Made by a program: the position numbers and the translations under genes
The notes under the pieces: model-generated
What the model was told of the DNA's origin: nothing
Seen by the model: only the letters and a program-made list of their open reading frames with translations
Databases searched by the model: none
Shown: piece after piece, positions 1-8,598 of the stretch
How positions within the stretch are numbered: position 1 is the first letter of the stretch
Layout of the letters: every line of letters begins with the position of its first letter
Source: Rufibacter ruber
Lineage (GTDB): Bacteria > Bacteroidota > Bacteroidia > Cytophagales > Hymenobacteraceae
Direction of reading: 5' to 3'
NCBI RefSeq assembly: GCF_001647275.1
Contig: NZ_LRMM01000005.1
Span: forward strand, 1 to 64,000
DNA length: 64,000 nt

Positions 1-34
1 CGGGCTAGTTTTTCTGAAAACAGCCCGAAAACAG
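1..34. repeat. Family A palindrome, copy 1 (cut by window edge)
   Basis: Right part of the ~40-bp dispersed palindrome; the outer left arm lies outside the window. The inner arms CGGGCT/AGCCCG pair around GTTTT-tct-GAAAAC. It lies 8 bp past the mutL stop codon. Confidence 0.75.
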
Positions 35-42
35 GAATATAC

Positions 43-1929
43 CTAACTCTTCAAAAACAGCTCCTGCAACTGGCTGAGCTGCAGAATCACCAGCGTTTTC
101 TGACCGCTGGGCGTGTAATTGGGCACCTGGCAGGCAAACAGCTGGTCTACCAGCGCGTTCATCTCCTGGTCGTTGAGGCGGCCAGTCAGCCGGGACGAAA
201 CACGTTTGGCCATGGCCCGCGCCAGGTTCTCCTGCCGGTCTACTTTTAAACTGGACAGGTTGTTCTTATATTGTTCCAATAAGCCTTCAATCAGTTCGCG
301 CTCATCACGGAGCGGAATCTCTGCCGGGATTCCGTTCACGGCAATGGTGTTGGCCCCGAACTCATGCAGCACAAACCCCAGCGCGCTGAACTCCTCGGCC
401 AGCTCCATCACCAGCGAGAAATCTGAAGGCGATAACTGCAGCGTCTGCGGGAACAACAGCTGCTGTGACGCCCCCGACCGTTTGCCCAGCGCCTGGCTGT
501 ATTTCTCGTACAGGATACGCTCCTGCGCCGCCTGCTGGTCTACCATCATCAACCCAGACTTCACCTGCACCAGTATGTACTTCTGATGCACCTGCAAAGT
601 TTTAGAACCGCCCGTCATGCCCGCAGAAGCCGCCGGAAACGCCTCTTCGTCAGAGAACAGCTTGCTCTCCACGTTGTTTTCTGGGCTGCTTTGCCGTGCC
701 GCTTCCCGCAGCGCGGAAGGCGTGAAAAAACTCTCATCCCGCTCGCCAGACCCACTGCTGCCCCCGCCGCTGAACGCTTTGCTGGCAAAGGTAGTGGTGA
801 CCGGCTGTGACACCGGCGGCTCCGCCGAAGCTCTGGGTGCCCGGGCCGGGGCGGCCTCAAAATCAGTAGACGCGGGAAACTTCATGGGCTGCAGCGGAAT
901 ATAGTTCACATCGGCCCCAAAGTCCAGCGAAGGGGCAATGTTGTGCAGCCCCAGGCTCTGTTTTACTGCCGCCCGCACAATGGCGTAGACCGTTTTCTCG
1001 TCCTCAAACTTGATTTCGGTCTTGGTAGGGTGCACGTTAATGTCAATCGTTTCCGGCGCAATTTCCAGAAACAGGACGTAAAACGGAAAGCTGTCTTTGG
1101 GCAGCAACCCTTCATAGGCCGTGAGCACGGCGTGGTTCAGGTACTGGCTCTTGATGAAACGATTGTTCACAAAGAAAAACTGCTCACCACGGCTCTTCTT
1201 CGCGAATTCGGGTTTGCCAATGTAGCCGCGTATGTTCAGAAACGGGGTGTTTTCCTCACAGCTGGCCAACTGCTCCTTGTACTCCTTGCCAAAAACACTC
1301 ACAATGCGCTGGCTCAACTTCCCGGCGGGCAGATTCATCACCTCCACCTCGTTCTGGTACAAAGAGAACGCAATCTCGGGGTTGGCCAGGGCCACGCGCT
1401 GGAACTCGTCCAGGATATGGCGCATCTCCACGGGGTTACTTTTCAGGAAATTCCGCCGCGCGGGTACGTTGTAGAAGAGATTTTTGACGCTCACCACCGT
1501 GCCTTCGGCCATGGCCGTGGGTTCCTGTTTAATGACCTCGTTGGCTTCAATGGTGAGACACGTGCCCAGCTCGGTGCCGCGCGCGCGCGATTTCAGTTCC
1601 ACCTGCGCCACGGCGGCAATGGAGGCCATGGCCTCGCCCCTGAACCCCATGGTCCTGATGCGGAACAGGTCCTCGGTGGTCTGGATTTTGGAGGTGGCGT
1701 GGCGCTCAAAGCACATGCGGGCGTCGGTCTCGGTCATGCCCAGGCCGTCATCTACCACTTGTATGAGCTGCTTGCCCGCGTCTTTCACAATGAGCTGAAT
1801 ACTAGTGCTGCGCGCGTCTACGCTGTTCTCCAACAACTCCTTCACCACGCTGGCCGGCCGCTGCACCACCTCGCCGGCGGCAATCTGGTTGGCCAAATGC
1901 TCGGGTAGTAATCTTATAATATCTGCCAT
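43..1929 (-). CDS. mutL: DNA mismatch repair protein MutL
   Basis: MutL links MutS mismatch recognition to strand incision and excision in post-replicative mismatch repair. The 628-residue protein has the GHKL ATPase signature at the N-terminus: E34/N35/D38 in the ELLENSVDA helix, VDDGLGM near residue 60, RHATSKI near 76 and GFRGEAMASI near 95. The transducer domain follows (VPARRNFLKS near 155), then a long low-complexity linker (about 345-430) and the C-terminal dimerization domain. The C-terminus has DQQAAQERILYE, a variant of the endonuclease motif DQHAxxExxxxE with H replaced by Q. The CPHGRP-type motif is not evident (PNYTPSGQKT is in its place), so nicking activity is uncertain. The ATG at 1927-1929 gives the standard family N-terminus. 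It is divergent from the GH3/beta-lactamase gene. Confidence 0.97.
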   Translation of the reverse strand: MADIIRLLPEHLANQIAAGEVVQRPASVVKELLENSVDARSTSIQLIVKDAGKQLIQVVDDGLGMTETDARMCFERHATSKIQTTEDLFRIRTMGFRGEAMASIAAVAQVELKSRARGTELGTCLTIEANEVIKQEPTAMAEGTVVSVKNLFYNVPARRNFLKSNPVEMRHILDEFQRVALANPEIAFSLYQNEVEVMNLPAGKLSQRIVSVFGKEYKEQLASCEENTPFLNIRGYIGKPEFAKKSRGEQFFFVNNRFIKSQYLNHAVLTAYEGLLPKDSFPFYVLFLEIAPETIDINVHPTKTEIKFEDEKTVYAIVRAAVKQSLGLHNIAPSLDFGADVNYIPLQPMKFPASTDFEAAPARAPRASAEPPVSQPVTTTFASKAFSGGGSSGSGERDESFFTPSALREAARQSSPENNVESKLFSDEEAFPAASAGMTGGSKTLQVHQKYILVQVKSGLMMVDQQAAQERILYEKYSQALGKRSGASQQLLFPQTLQLSPSDFSLVMELAEEFSALGFVLHEFGANTIAVNGIPAEIPLRDERELIEGLLEQYKNNLSSLKVDRQENLARAMAKRVSSRLTGRLNDQEMNALVDQLFACQVPNYTPSGQKTLVILQLSQLQELFLKS

Positions 1930-2304
1930 ACAAACTTCCCTGCGTAGATTTCGTGAGCTTTTAGCCGTTGCTGCCGCGGCTCAAAACCGCTTTGGCAGCA
2001 TTTTCTTCGGCATAAAAGCAAAATTTTCAGTAATATTACCAGCTTAAACAGCGACCTGAGGCCCCTCCTGCTCACCCGCTCGCTCTTCTGCTTCTTACGG
2101 TGAAACCAAGGCAAACTGCCGTCACCGTTGGGTAAGTTGAAGGGCGTTCTTGTAACGGTGAGGCACCCAACAATTCCGTTTTGGGCTTGTTTTGGGAAAA
2201 AGAGGCGATAAACGCCTTTCGGCGGAACAAAGGTCGCGGCTTGGTTTCCTTCTGCGAAATTAGGCCTATGAAACAGTTATTCAAATTTTATTACGCGTTG
2301 TGAA
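1930..2304. other. Intergenic gap between divergent mutL and GH3 fusion gene
   Basis: 375 bp between divergent start codons. It should hold both promoters, but no convincing TAnnTTTG box was found. The only clear structure is a degraded family A palindrome. Short open frames here are weak and have no recognisable similarity. Confidence 0.5.
2176..2214. repeat. Family A palindrome, degraded copy 2
   Basis: CCGTTTTGGGCTTGTTTT followed by an altered right arm ending in ATAAACG. The overall order matches the dispersed palindrome but the arms pair poorly. It sits between divergent genes. Confidence 0.5.
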
Positions 2305-5256
2305 ATGCTAAGACGATATAGCCTGGGGCTGTTGGCGGTGGTGATGGGCGCCTGGTGGGCTTTGTCGGGGTTTACACCGGCGGGGCGGGCCAAGCCCAGC
2401 CTGCAGGAACAGCGTTGGGTAGACAGTGTGTACCAGAGCCTTACGCCCGACCAGCGGCTGGGGCAGCTGTTCATGGTGGCAGCATACTCAAATAAACCGC
2501 AGAGCCACGTGCGCGAGATAGAAAATCTGGTGACCCAGTACGGCATTGGCGGCATCATGTTCATGCAGGGCGGCCCCGTGCGCCAAGCCAAACTGACTAA
2601 CCGCTACCAAGCCTTGGCTAAAACTCCGTTGCTGGTGGCCATTGACGCTGAGTGGGGCCTGGACATGCGTCTGGACAGCAGCATGCACTTCGCCAAACAG
2701 ATGACCCTGGGGGCCCTGCCCGATGACCGGTACGTGTACCTCATGGGCCGCGAGATTGCGCTCAAGCTCAAACGGCTGGGCGTGCACGTGAATTTCTCGC
2801 CGGTGGTAGACGTGAACAGCAACCCCAACAACCCGGTCATTGGCAACCGCTCCTTCGGCGAAAACAAGGAACAGGTCACCCAGCGCAGCATTGCCTACAT
2901 CAAAGGCCTGCAGGACCACGGCATTATTGCGGTGGCCAAACATTTTCCCGGCCACGGTGACACTAACACAGATTCGCACAAAACTTTGCCGGTGCTGCAC
3001 CATGACCTGGCGCGGCTTTCTGACGTGGAACTGTACCCGTTCCGGCGCTCATTTGACGCGGGCGTGATGGGCGTAATGGTGGCGCATCTGCACGTACCTA
3101 AGCTGGATTCTATTGCCAACCGCGCTGCCACGCTGTCGCCGTACTTAGTTCGCGACTTGCTCAAAGGGAAGATGGAGTACGAGGGGCTGGTTTTCACCGA
3201 TGCGCTCAACATGAAAGGCGTGACCCGCTACCACAAACCCGGCGAGGTAGACGCGCTGGCCTTTATGGCGGGCAATGACGTGTTGCTTTTCTCTGAAGAT
3301 GTACCCAAAGCCATCGCCAGCATCCGGCAGGCCGTGCAGGACAGCACCATTCAGGAAACTGAGATTGAGACGCGGGTGCGCAAGATTCTGCACGCCAAAT
3401 ATTGGTCAGGCCTGAATCAGTACAAGCCGGTAGATTTGCAGGATTTGTCGCATGAATTGAGTTTGCCCATGAGCCAGGTGCTGCAGCAGCAATTGTATGA
3501 GCAGGCCGTGACGGTGGTGGTGAACAAAGACAATTTGCTGCCGTTCCGGGTACTGGACACCACCGAGTTTGCGTCGGTGTCCATTGGCACCGGCTACAAC
3601 AACGCCTTCACCAAGACCCTGGACAAATACGCCTCGTTCAAGAAATTCTCGGTAAGTAGCCGCATTGCCCCCGACAGCGTGTATGCTACTATCAAGAAAG
3701 ATTTGGCTGGGTCTGATGTGGTGGTTATTTCCCTGCATAACTTGAACAGCACGCCGGGAAGGAACTTTGGAATTTCGGGCACCGCCCTAAACTTTATCAA
3801 AGACCTGCAGCGCGACCCAACCAAGAAAGTAGTGGTGGTGGTGATGGGCAACGCCTACAGCCTCAAGAATTTTGAAGACAGCAACTGGCTGGTGTGCGGC
3901 TATGAAGACAATGAGGTGGTGCAGAAAGTAGTGCCGCAAGTGTTGTTCGGGGCGCTTCCGGCCAACGGGCGGCTGCCGGTCACGGCTTCGCCGAAGTTCA
4001 GGGAAGGGGTTGGGCTCTCCACGCCTTCGTTGAGCCGCCTTAAATATTCGGTGCCCGAAAGTGTGGGCATGAACTCGGCTACGCTTAAGCAGATTGACAA
4101 CATCGCCCTGGAAGCCATTGCCTACGCGGCCACGCCGGGTTGCCAGGTGCTGGTGGTGAAAGACGGAACCGTGGTGCTGGACAAAGCCTACGGCTACTAC
4201 ACCTATGACCGCACCCAGCCCGTTACCGAGAAAACCATCTATGACCTGGCCTCTATCACCAAAGTAGCCGCCACGCTGCAGGCCGTTATGTTCCTGAACG
4301 ACCAGGGCCGATTGAACTTAGATGCCAAGCTGGTTACCTATCTACCTGAATTGAAGGGCTCCAACAAAGCCAACCTGTTGGTACGGGACGTGCTCTTGCA
4401 CCAGGCCGGTCTGAGCGCCAACCTCCCGTTCTGGCAGAGAACCCTGTTAGACGGCAAGCCGAACCCCATTTACTATGACACCCTGCGGTCAGAGGCATAT
4501 CCGTTGGAAGTAACGCCTAATCTATTCGCCAGCCGCCGCGTGGAGGATTCTGTCTGGACCTGGATTGTGAAATCTAACCTGGTGGGTAAGCGCCTGGCCA
4601 GCGGGAAGTTTGAGTACCGTTATTCAGACATTGGCATGCACCTCATGAAGCGTGTGGCCGAGCGGCTCCTGAACCAATCCCTGCCTGACTTCCTGGAGCA
4701 GAATTTCTATTCGCCCCTGGGCGCAAGTAGTCTGACCTATAACCCGCTGAACAAATTCCTGAAAGAACAGATCGCGCCCACGGCGAAGGATACCGTGTTC
4801 AGAAGAACGCAATTGCAGGGAACGGTGCATGATGAAAACGCCGCCATGCTGGGCGGGAAAGCCGGTCACGCGGGCTTGTTCTCCAACGCTAACGACCTGG
4901 CCATTCTCCTGCAGATGGATTTGCAGCACGGCAACTACGGCGGTCAGCAGTATTTCAGAACGCCGGTAGTCACCAACTTCGCGCAGAGCGCCAGCCTGGA
5001 TAACCGCCGCGGTCTGGGCTGGGACAAACCCGAGCCCCAGGGAGACGGTCCCACCTCTGAACTGGCCCCGTTGAGCACGTATGGGCACACCGGCTTTACC
5101 GGCACCGGCGCCTGGATTGACCCGGACAACAACCTCATTTACATCTTCTTGTCTAATCGCGTGCACCCTGAGTCAGAGAACAACAAGTTGCTCCAATACA
5201 ATATCCGCACGCGTATTCATGACGTGGTGTATCAGTCGTTAGAGCAGAGCCAGTAG
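2305..5256 (+). CDS. Secreted GH3 N-acetylglucosaminidase-like domain fused to a serine beta-lactamase-like domain
   Basis: A 983-residue envelope protein with two enzyme modules. Residues 1 to about 28 form a signal peptide. Residues about 35-375 are a family 3 glycoside hydrolase of NagZ type: KHFPGHG starts at K212, followed by the DSH motif that supplies the His-Asp acid/base in NagZ, and the likely nucleophile is D299 in FTDALNMKG. A GH3 C-terminal domain follows (about 400-590). Residues about 600-983 are a class C beta-lactamase/penicillin-binding-like fold with SxxK at S650-K653 (LASITK) and a YSD triad at Y773. This architecture is known in Bacteroidota. Acting on peptidoglycan amino sugars and peptides during wall recycling is an inference from the two families. 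The gene is monocistronic and followed by an intrinsic terminator. Confidence 0.9.
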   Translation: MLRRYSLGLLAVVMGAWWALSGFTPAGRAKPSLQEQRWVDSVYQSLTPDQRLGQLFMVAAYSNKPQSHVREIENLVTQYGIGGIMFMQGGPVRQAKLTNRYQALAKTPLLVAIDAEWGLDMRLDSSMHFAKQMTLGALPDDRYVYLMGREIALKLKRLGVHVNFSPVVDVNSNPNNPVIGNRSFGENKEQVTQRSIAYIKGLQDHGIIAVAKHFPGHGDTNTDSHKTLPVLHHDLARLSDVELYPFRRSFDAGVMGVMVAHLHVPKLDSIANRAATLSPYLVRDLLKGKMEYEGLVFTDALNMKGVTRYHKPGEVDALAFMAGNDVLLFSEDVPKAIASIRQAVQDSTIQETEIETRVRKILHAKYWSGLNQYKPVDLQDLSHELSLPMSQVLQQQLYEQAVTVVVNKDNLLPFRVLDTTEFASVSIGTGYNNAFTKTLDKYASFKKFSVSSRIAPDSVYATIKKDLAGSDVVVISLHNLNSTPGRNFGISGTALNFIKDLQRDPTKKVVVVVMGNAYSLKNFEDSNWLVCGYEDNEVVQKVVPQVLFGALPANGRLPVTASPKFREGVGLSTPSLSRLKYSVPESVGMNSATLKQIDNIALEAIAYAATPGCQVLVVKDGTVVLDKAYGYYTYDRTQPVTEKTIYDLASITKVAATLQAVMFLNDQGRLNLDAKLVTYLPELKGSNKANLLVRDVLLHQAGLSANLPFWQRTLLDGKPNPIYYDTLRSEAYPLEVTPNLFASRRVEDSVWTWIVKSNLVGKRLASGKFEYRYSDIGMHLMKRVAERLLNQSLPDFLEQNFYSPLGASSLTYNPLNKFLKEQIAPTAKDTVFRRTQLQGTVHDENAAMLGGKAGHAGLFSNANDLAILLQMDLQHGNYGGQQYFRTPVVTNFAQSASLDNRRGLGWDKPEPQGDGPTSELAPLSTYGHTGFTGTGAWIDPDNNLIYIFLSNRVHPESENNKLLQYNIRTRIHDVVYQSLEQSQ

Positions 5257-5279
5257 TTACAAAAAAGCTAAGCAATAGC

Positions 5280-5329
5280 AATAAGAAGAGGGAAGGTTAG
5301 AAACGGTCTAATTCTCCCTCTTTCTTATT
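5280..5329 (+). terminator. Intrinsic terminator after the GH3/beta-lactamase gene
   Basis: Hairpin with arms AAGAGGGA (5286-5293) and TCCCTCTT (5315-5322), an inner GTTAGA/TCTAAT pairing and outer AATAAG/CTTATT extension, starting 24 bp after the stop codon. It is T-rich on its 3' side. Confidence 0.7.
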
Positions 5330-5374
5330 AAGTAGTAGTCCCAAACTTTCCGCTTTGCGGTAAAGATGTTTTTA

Positions 5375-5413
5375 CGTTTTGGAGCTAGTTCTTGGAAAAC
5401 AGCCCGAAAACAG
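5375..5413. repeat. Family A palindrome, copy 3
   Basis: CGTTTTGGAGCTAGTT then GGAAAACAGCCCGAAAACAG. The arms are diverged, but length and order match the family. Tandem gap. Confidence 0.65.
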
Positions 5414-5601
5414 AATTCTGAAAGTCAAATCAAACACTTGCGATTGACACATAAAGGAAACCCATATACTGGCTTCTTGTCTTAAAGTGAACGTGGTGAT
5501 TCTCTGTGTGCGCGCTATTAGCATCTTCCGAGCCATAGTGGGGGACGCCATGACCGGCAGGTGTACTCCCCTTCCCATGGCGCAAGCGTCCGCTTGTGCC
5601 G

Positions 5602-5641
5602 CTGTTTTGGGGCTACTTTTCGAAAAACAGCACCAAAACAG
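5602..5641. repeat. Family A palindrome, copy 4
   Basis: CTGTTTTGGGGCTACTTTT with CGAAAAACAGCACCAAAACAG as the right arm. Second copy within the same tandem gap. Confidence 0.65.
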
Positions 5642-5787
5642 GAAATTCCTAATCTTATAAGGCCTAGCACCGAATTTATTTTCAAGTGGCGGGTTGGTTC
5701 ATCCAAAGAAATATTTACAGTTTATTTTAAACTTAATTCAGGCTTCTGCATTAGTATATAGGTATAAAGACAATTTGCATCTTCCAC

Positions 5788-5883
5788 TTTGTCATTCTGA
5801 AAGAATCTAGGCAGCGAACTAGATAAGCATTTGCCTACCGCTACTGCCGTTCGTCACCGAGATTCTTACAGAATGACAGAAAG
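5788..5883. repeat. Family B inverted repeat, copy 1
   Basis: About 96 bp with terminal inverted repeats: TTTGTCATTCTGAAAGAATC at the left and GATTCTTACAGAATGACA at the right, with inner GCGAAC/GTTCGT. The middle differs between copies. Resembles Bacteroidota REP/MITE-like elements. Confidence 0.75.
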
Positions 5884-6046
5884 GGAAATGTGTAAGATTA
5901 ATGGCACCCAGAACTTAGTATACCCAAGCATACCGTTCAGCCCCCTGTTTCTCATAACGTTTCTTACCTTTACAACCCGTTTGAATTGCTATTGAACAGG
6001 CCGGTTTTGCTTGATTGTTTATTGATTTTGATATACTGAAAGTATC

Positions 6047-7183
6047 ATGAAGATAGGAATTGTGTGTTACCCCACCTTTGGCGGTAGCGGCGTAGTGGCC
6101 ACTGAACTAGGGAAAGCGCTGGCCCAGAAGGGTCATAAAGTGCATTTCATTACCTACAGCCAGCCCGCCCGGCTGGACTATTTCAACGAGAACCTGTTTT
6201 ACCACGAGGTCAATATCCCCAATTACCCGCTGTTCCAGTACGCGCCTTATGAGTTGGCACTGGCCAGCAAGATGGTAGACATTGTGCAGTTTGAGAAGCT
6301 AGACGTGCTGCACGTGCATTATGCCATTCCGCATGCCTCGGCAGCGTTCATGGCCAAGCAGATTCTCTTGACCAAAGGCATTCAGATTCCGGTGATCACT
6401 ACGTTGCACGGCACAGATATCACGCTGGTGGGCAAAGATGCGTCGTATGAGCCAGTGGTCACGTTCAGTATTAACCAGTCAGACGCGGTGACCTCGGTGT
6501 CTGAAGACCTGCGCAAGGAGACGTATGAGTACTTCCCTATTGAGAAAGACATTGTGGTGATTCCCAACTTCATCAATCTGGAGCGGTTCCAGAAGCAGAA
6601 GAAAGAGCATTTCAAGGCCGCCATTGCGCCGTTTGGCGAAAAACTGCTGGTGCATACCTCCAATTTCAGGGGCGTGAAACGCATTGGCGACGTGATTAAA
6701 ATTTTCTACAAAGTGCGCGAGCAGATGCCGTCTAAACTGTTGCTGGTGGGTGACGGACCTGAGCGCCCCAAGATGGAAAACCTCTGCCGCAAGCTCAACA
6801 TCTGCCAGGACGTGCGCTTCCTGGGCAAGCTGGAAGCCGTGGAGGAACTCCTCTCAGTGGCCGATGTCTTTTTGATGCCCTCTGAAAAAGAAAGCTTCGG
6901 GTTGGCCGCGCTGGAAGCCATGGCCTGCGAGGTGCCCGTGATTTCGTCTAACGCCGGAGGTTTGCCAGAATTGAATATTCACGGCGTGACCGGCTTCGTG
7001 AGCAACGTGGGTGATGTGAAAGACATGGTCAAGAACACGCTTTTCCTCCTGCAAGACGACCAACTGCCAAAATTCAAAGCCGCCGCCCTGGCCCGCGCCA
7101 AGGAGTTTGAGATAAACAACATTGTGCCTATGTATGAGGCGGTGTACCAGCAAGCCATTGATGCGGTAAAGGCGGCGGTGTAG
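6047..7183 (+). CDS. bshA: N-acetyl-alpha-D-glucosaminyl L-malate synthase BshA
   Basis: A GT4 glycosyltransferase that joins GlcNAc from UDP-GlcNAc to L-malate, the first step of bacillithiol synthesis in the cytoplasm. The 378-residue length is normal for the family. The N-terminus IGIVCYPTFGGSGVVATELG is characteristic of BshA, and the C-terminal nucleotide-sugar site carries the E-x7-E motif in EKESFGLAALEA. GDGPERP and FLGK segments of the GT4 Rossmann fold are present. No bshB or bshC homologue lies in this window, so the later steps must be encoded elsewhere. A family A palindrome starts 6 bp after the stop codon. Confidence 0.95.
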   Translation: MKIGIVCYPTFGGSGVVATELGKALAQKGHKVHFITYSQPARLDYFNENLFYHEVNIPNYPLFQYAPYELALASKMVDIVQFEKLDVLHVHYAIPHASAAFMAKQILLTKGIQIPVITTLHGTDITLVGKDASYEPVVTFSINQSDAVTSVSEDLRKETYEYFPIEKDIVVIPNFINLERFQKQKKEHFKAAIAPFGEKLLVHTSNFRGVKRIGDVIKIFYKVREQMPSKLLLVGDGPERPKMENLCRKLNICQDVRFLGKLEAVEELLSVADVFLMPSEKESFGLAALEAMACEVPVISSNAGGLPELNIHGVTGFVSNVGDVKDMVKNTLFLLQDDQLPKFKAAALARAKEFEINNIVPMYEAVYQQAIDAVKAAV

Positions 7184-7188
7184 TTTTC

Positions 7189-7227
7189 TGTTTTCGGCCT
7201 GTTTTTTGGAAAATAAGCCGGAAACGG
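7189..7227. repeat. Family A palindrome, copy 5
   Basis: CTGTTTTCGGCCTGTTTT then GGAAAATAAGCCGGAAACGG. It begins 6 bp after the bshA stop, where a terminator would be expected. Confidence 0.8.
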
Positions 7228-7236
7228 AAGAAATTC

Positions 7237-7244
7237 GTATCTTT
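7237..7244 (+). promoter_or_regulatory. Candidate Bacteroidota -7 box for the TA pair
   Basis: TATCTTTA matches the TAnnTTTG consensus at 7 of 8 positions and lies 24-33 bp before the alternative antitoxin starts. The -33 TTG element is not clear. Confidence 0.4.
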
Positions 7245-7260
7245 AGTTAGAATTTTTGCA

Positions 7261-7503
7261 ATGGGAGTTATGAATATACAGACATTGAAGTACGAACTCA
7301 TAGAATGGGTCACTAAAACCAATGATAGCGCCCTTCTACAAACCCTCAAGTCTATTAAAGACTCTAATATTGCCTCCAGCGATTGGCTAGAAAAATTAAC
7401 GCCTGCCGAGCAGGAATCTTTAAACCGCGGTATAAATGACCAGGCACAAGGAAAAGTGTTAACAAGCAGAGAGTTTTGGGCGGATTATGAAGACAACGTT
7501 TGA
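7261..7503 (+). CDS. Putative antitoxin of a type II toxin-antitoxin pair
   Basis: An 80-residue acidic protein with a short helical N-terminus and the segment LTPAEQESLNRGINDQAQGK, a pattern common in antitoxins paired with ParE/RelE toxins. No known DNA-binding motif can be assigned by eye, so the call rests largely on context: its last codons overlap the downstream toxin gene by 17 bp. The ATG at 7270, preceded by GGGAG, may be the true start (77 residues). A TATCTTTA box lies just upstream at 7237-7244. Such antitoxins neutralise the toxin and usually repress the shared promoter. Confidence 0.7.
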   Translation: MGVMNIQTLKYELIEWVTKTNDSALLQTLKSIKDSNIASSDWLEKLTPAEQESLNRGINDQAQGKVLTSREFWADYEDNV

Positions 7504-7789
7504 CATTCGCTGGTCACAAGAGTCGAAAGCGAAGTTTCAAAAGATTATCGCCTATCTGCGCGCGGAGTGGACAGAAAAAGAAGTCAAAAAATTTGTAAAA
7601 CGGTTAAAGGAATTTGAGCAAATAGTGGTGCTTTTCCCAGAACTCTATGCCCCCACTAGGGGCGGACTTCGGCGCGCAGTTTTAGGCAAACATCATTCAG
7701 TTATTTATAGGATAGATTTTCAACATCGGCTTATCAGAGTCTACACTATCTTTGACAACCGGCAGAATCCGGCCTCTTTGAAAGGGTAA
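7487..7789 (+). CDS. RelE/ParE-family toxin
   Basis: A 100-residue basic protein with the ParE/RelE fold pattern: an initial strand (FDIRWSQESKAKF), two helices ending near EFEQIV, then the conserved LRRAVLGKHHSVIYRID segment and a C-terminal strand VYTIFDNRQNP. ParE-like toxins inhibit gyrase, whereas RelE-like toxins cleave mRNA on the ribosome; sequence alone does not decide between them. The start overlaps the antitoxin by 17 bp, implying translational coupling. Followed 13 bp later by a family A palindrome. Confidence 0.85.
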   Translation: MKTTFDIRWSQESKAKFQKIIAYLRAEWTEKEVKKFVKRLKEFEQIVVLFPELYAPTRGGLRRAVLGKHHSVIYRIDFQHRLIRVYTIFDNRQNPASLKG

Positions 7790-7801
7790 TCAAAATATTT
7801 C

Positions 7802-7839
7802 CGTTTTTAGCCTGTTGTGGCGAAAATAGGCCAAAAACG
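7802..7839. repeat. Family A palindrome, copy 6
   Basis: CGTTTTTAGCCTGTTG then CGAAAATAGGCCAAAAACG. Lies 13 bp after the toxin stop codon. Confidence 0.8.
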
Positions 7840-7857
7840 CAAATTCCACTTCTCCCC

Positions 7858-7958
7858 TTTGTCATCCTGAAAGGAACTTAGGGAACAATGGGCGAACTAG
7901 AAAAGCACTTCTCCCCGCTATTGCCACCTGTTCCCTAAGATTCTTCCAAAATGACAAA
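7858..7958. repeat. Family B inverted repeat, copy 2
   Basis: Left end TTTGTCATCCTGAAAGGAAC, right end GATTCTTCCAAAATGACAAA, with inner CTTAGGGAACA/TGTTCCCTAAG pairing. About 101 bp. Confidence 0.75.
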
Positions 7959-8019
7959 GAGTGGAGGAGGTAGAAGAACTTGAGAGAAAAGAGCCGGTCA
8001 AGGAAGAATAGTAATGAAT

Positions 8020-8057
8020 GGTAGAGAGTTAATGAATTAGAAAACCCGCTCTCTACC
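8020..8057. repeat. Short inverted repeat upstream of membrane protein gene
   Basis: GGTAGAGAG (8020-8028) and CTCTCTACC (8049-8057) pair perfectly over a 20-nt loop, 58 bp before the next start codon. It could be a leader hairpin or a repeat relic. Confidence 0.45.
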
Positions 8058-8115
8058 CAATCCTCTCCTTCTTCGTACCAAATCACTAAAAACAACGCCC
8101 ACTTTACTTCTTCCT

Positions 8116-8487
8116 ATGCGCAACTTCAAAATCAGCACGTTTGTGGGCCTTATCTGCGTGGTACAGCTATTGGTAGTGCTGGGCTTCGGGTGGTACAAGG
8201 AAAGTGGGGACCTGAAAACGGCGGCCATGTACCTGGTGGTATTTTACCTGACGGCGGTGCTCATCAACTTCGTGTTTGGTTTCTTTCTGATTCTCATCAA
8301 CCTCAAAAACCGGCTGGACCGGCTCACCTTTCTGCTGCTGTTCCTGCTGGCGGCCTTTCTGGTGGGAAATGAGTTTCTCCAAACCAATGGCTACGTGCTG
8401 TACCGGTTTGTAATCATGGTTTCCTTCTTTTTGTGTGCCTTCTACTTCTACCGCGTGCTGAAAAAGAACCAGGCAACTGTCGCGTGA
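8116..8487 (+). CDS. Small four-helix membrane protein of unknown function
   Basis: A 123-residue protein made almost entirely of four hydrophobic segments, at about residues 8-26, 36-62, 72-88 and 94-114, with a basic end (RVLKKNQ). No motif identifies a function. It stands alone between family A palindromes and is not obviously co-transcribed with the NUDIX gene. Codon use is like that of the neighbours, and the ATG start gives a plausible inner-membrane N-terminus. Confidence 0.75.
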   Translation: MRNFKISTFVGLICVVQLLVVLGFGWYKESGDLKTAAMYLVVFYLTAVLINFVFGFFLILINLKNRLDRLTFLLLFLLAAFLVGNEFLQTNGYVLYRFVIMVSFFLCAFYFYRVLKKNQATVA

Positions 8488-8505
8488 TTACGGCACTTGC
8501 ACCTT

Positions 8506-8543
8506 CCGTTTTTGGGCTGTTTTCAGAAAAACAGCAAAAACGG
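8506..8543. repeat. Family A palindrome, copy 7
   Basis: CCGTTTTTGGGCTGTTTT, then AGAAAAACAG and CAAAAACGG; the right arm lacks a few bases of the GGCC core. Lies 19 bp after a stop codon. Confidence 0.75.
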
Positions 8544-8598
8544 AATTCTCCTTTTAAATTAGCACATCAGCACCTTCAAAAATTAGCATAGTAACCTC

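Larger units (their letters stand above)
5330..6046. other. Repeat-filled intergenic region before bshA
   Basis: About 720 bp without a credible gene. It contains two family A palindromes and one family B inverted repeat. The last ~150 bp are A+T-rich and should contain the bshA promoter; TACCTTTA near 5967 is one mismatch from the TAnnTTTG box. Confidence 0.6.

Noticed and set aside
943-1908. Long open frame on the plus strand opposite mutL
   Set aside because: It lies entirely inside mutL on the other strand, contains the mirror of mutL codon bias (His/Val/Leu-rich), and has no family motif.
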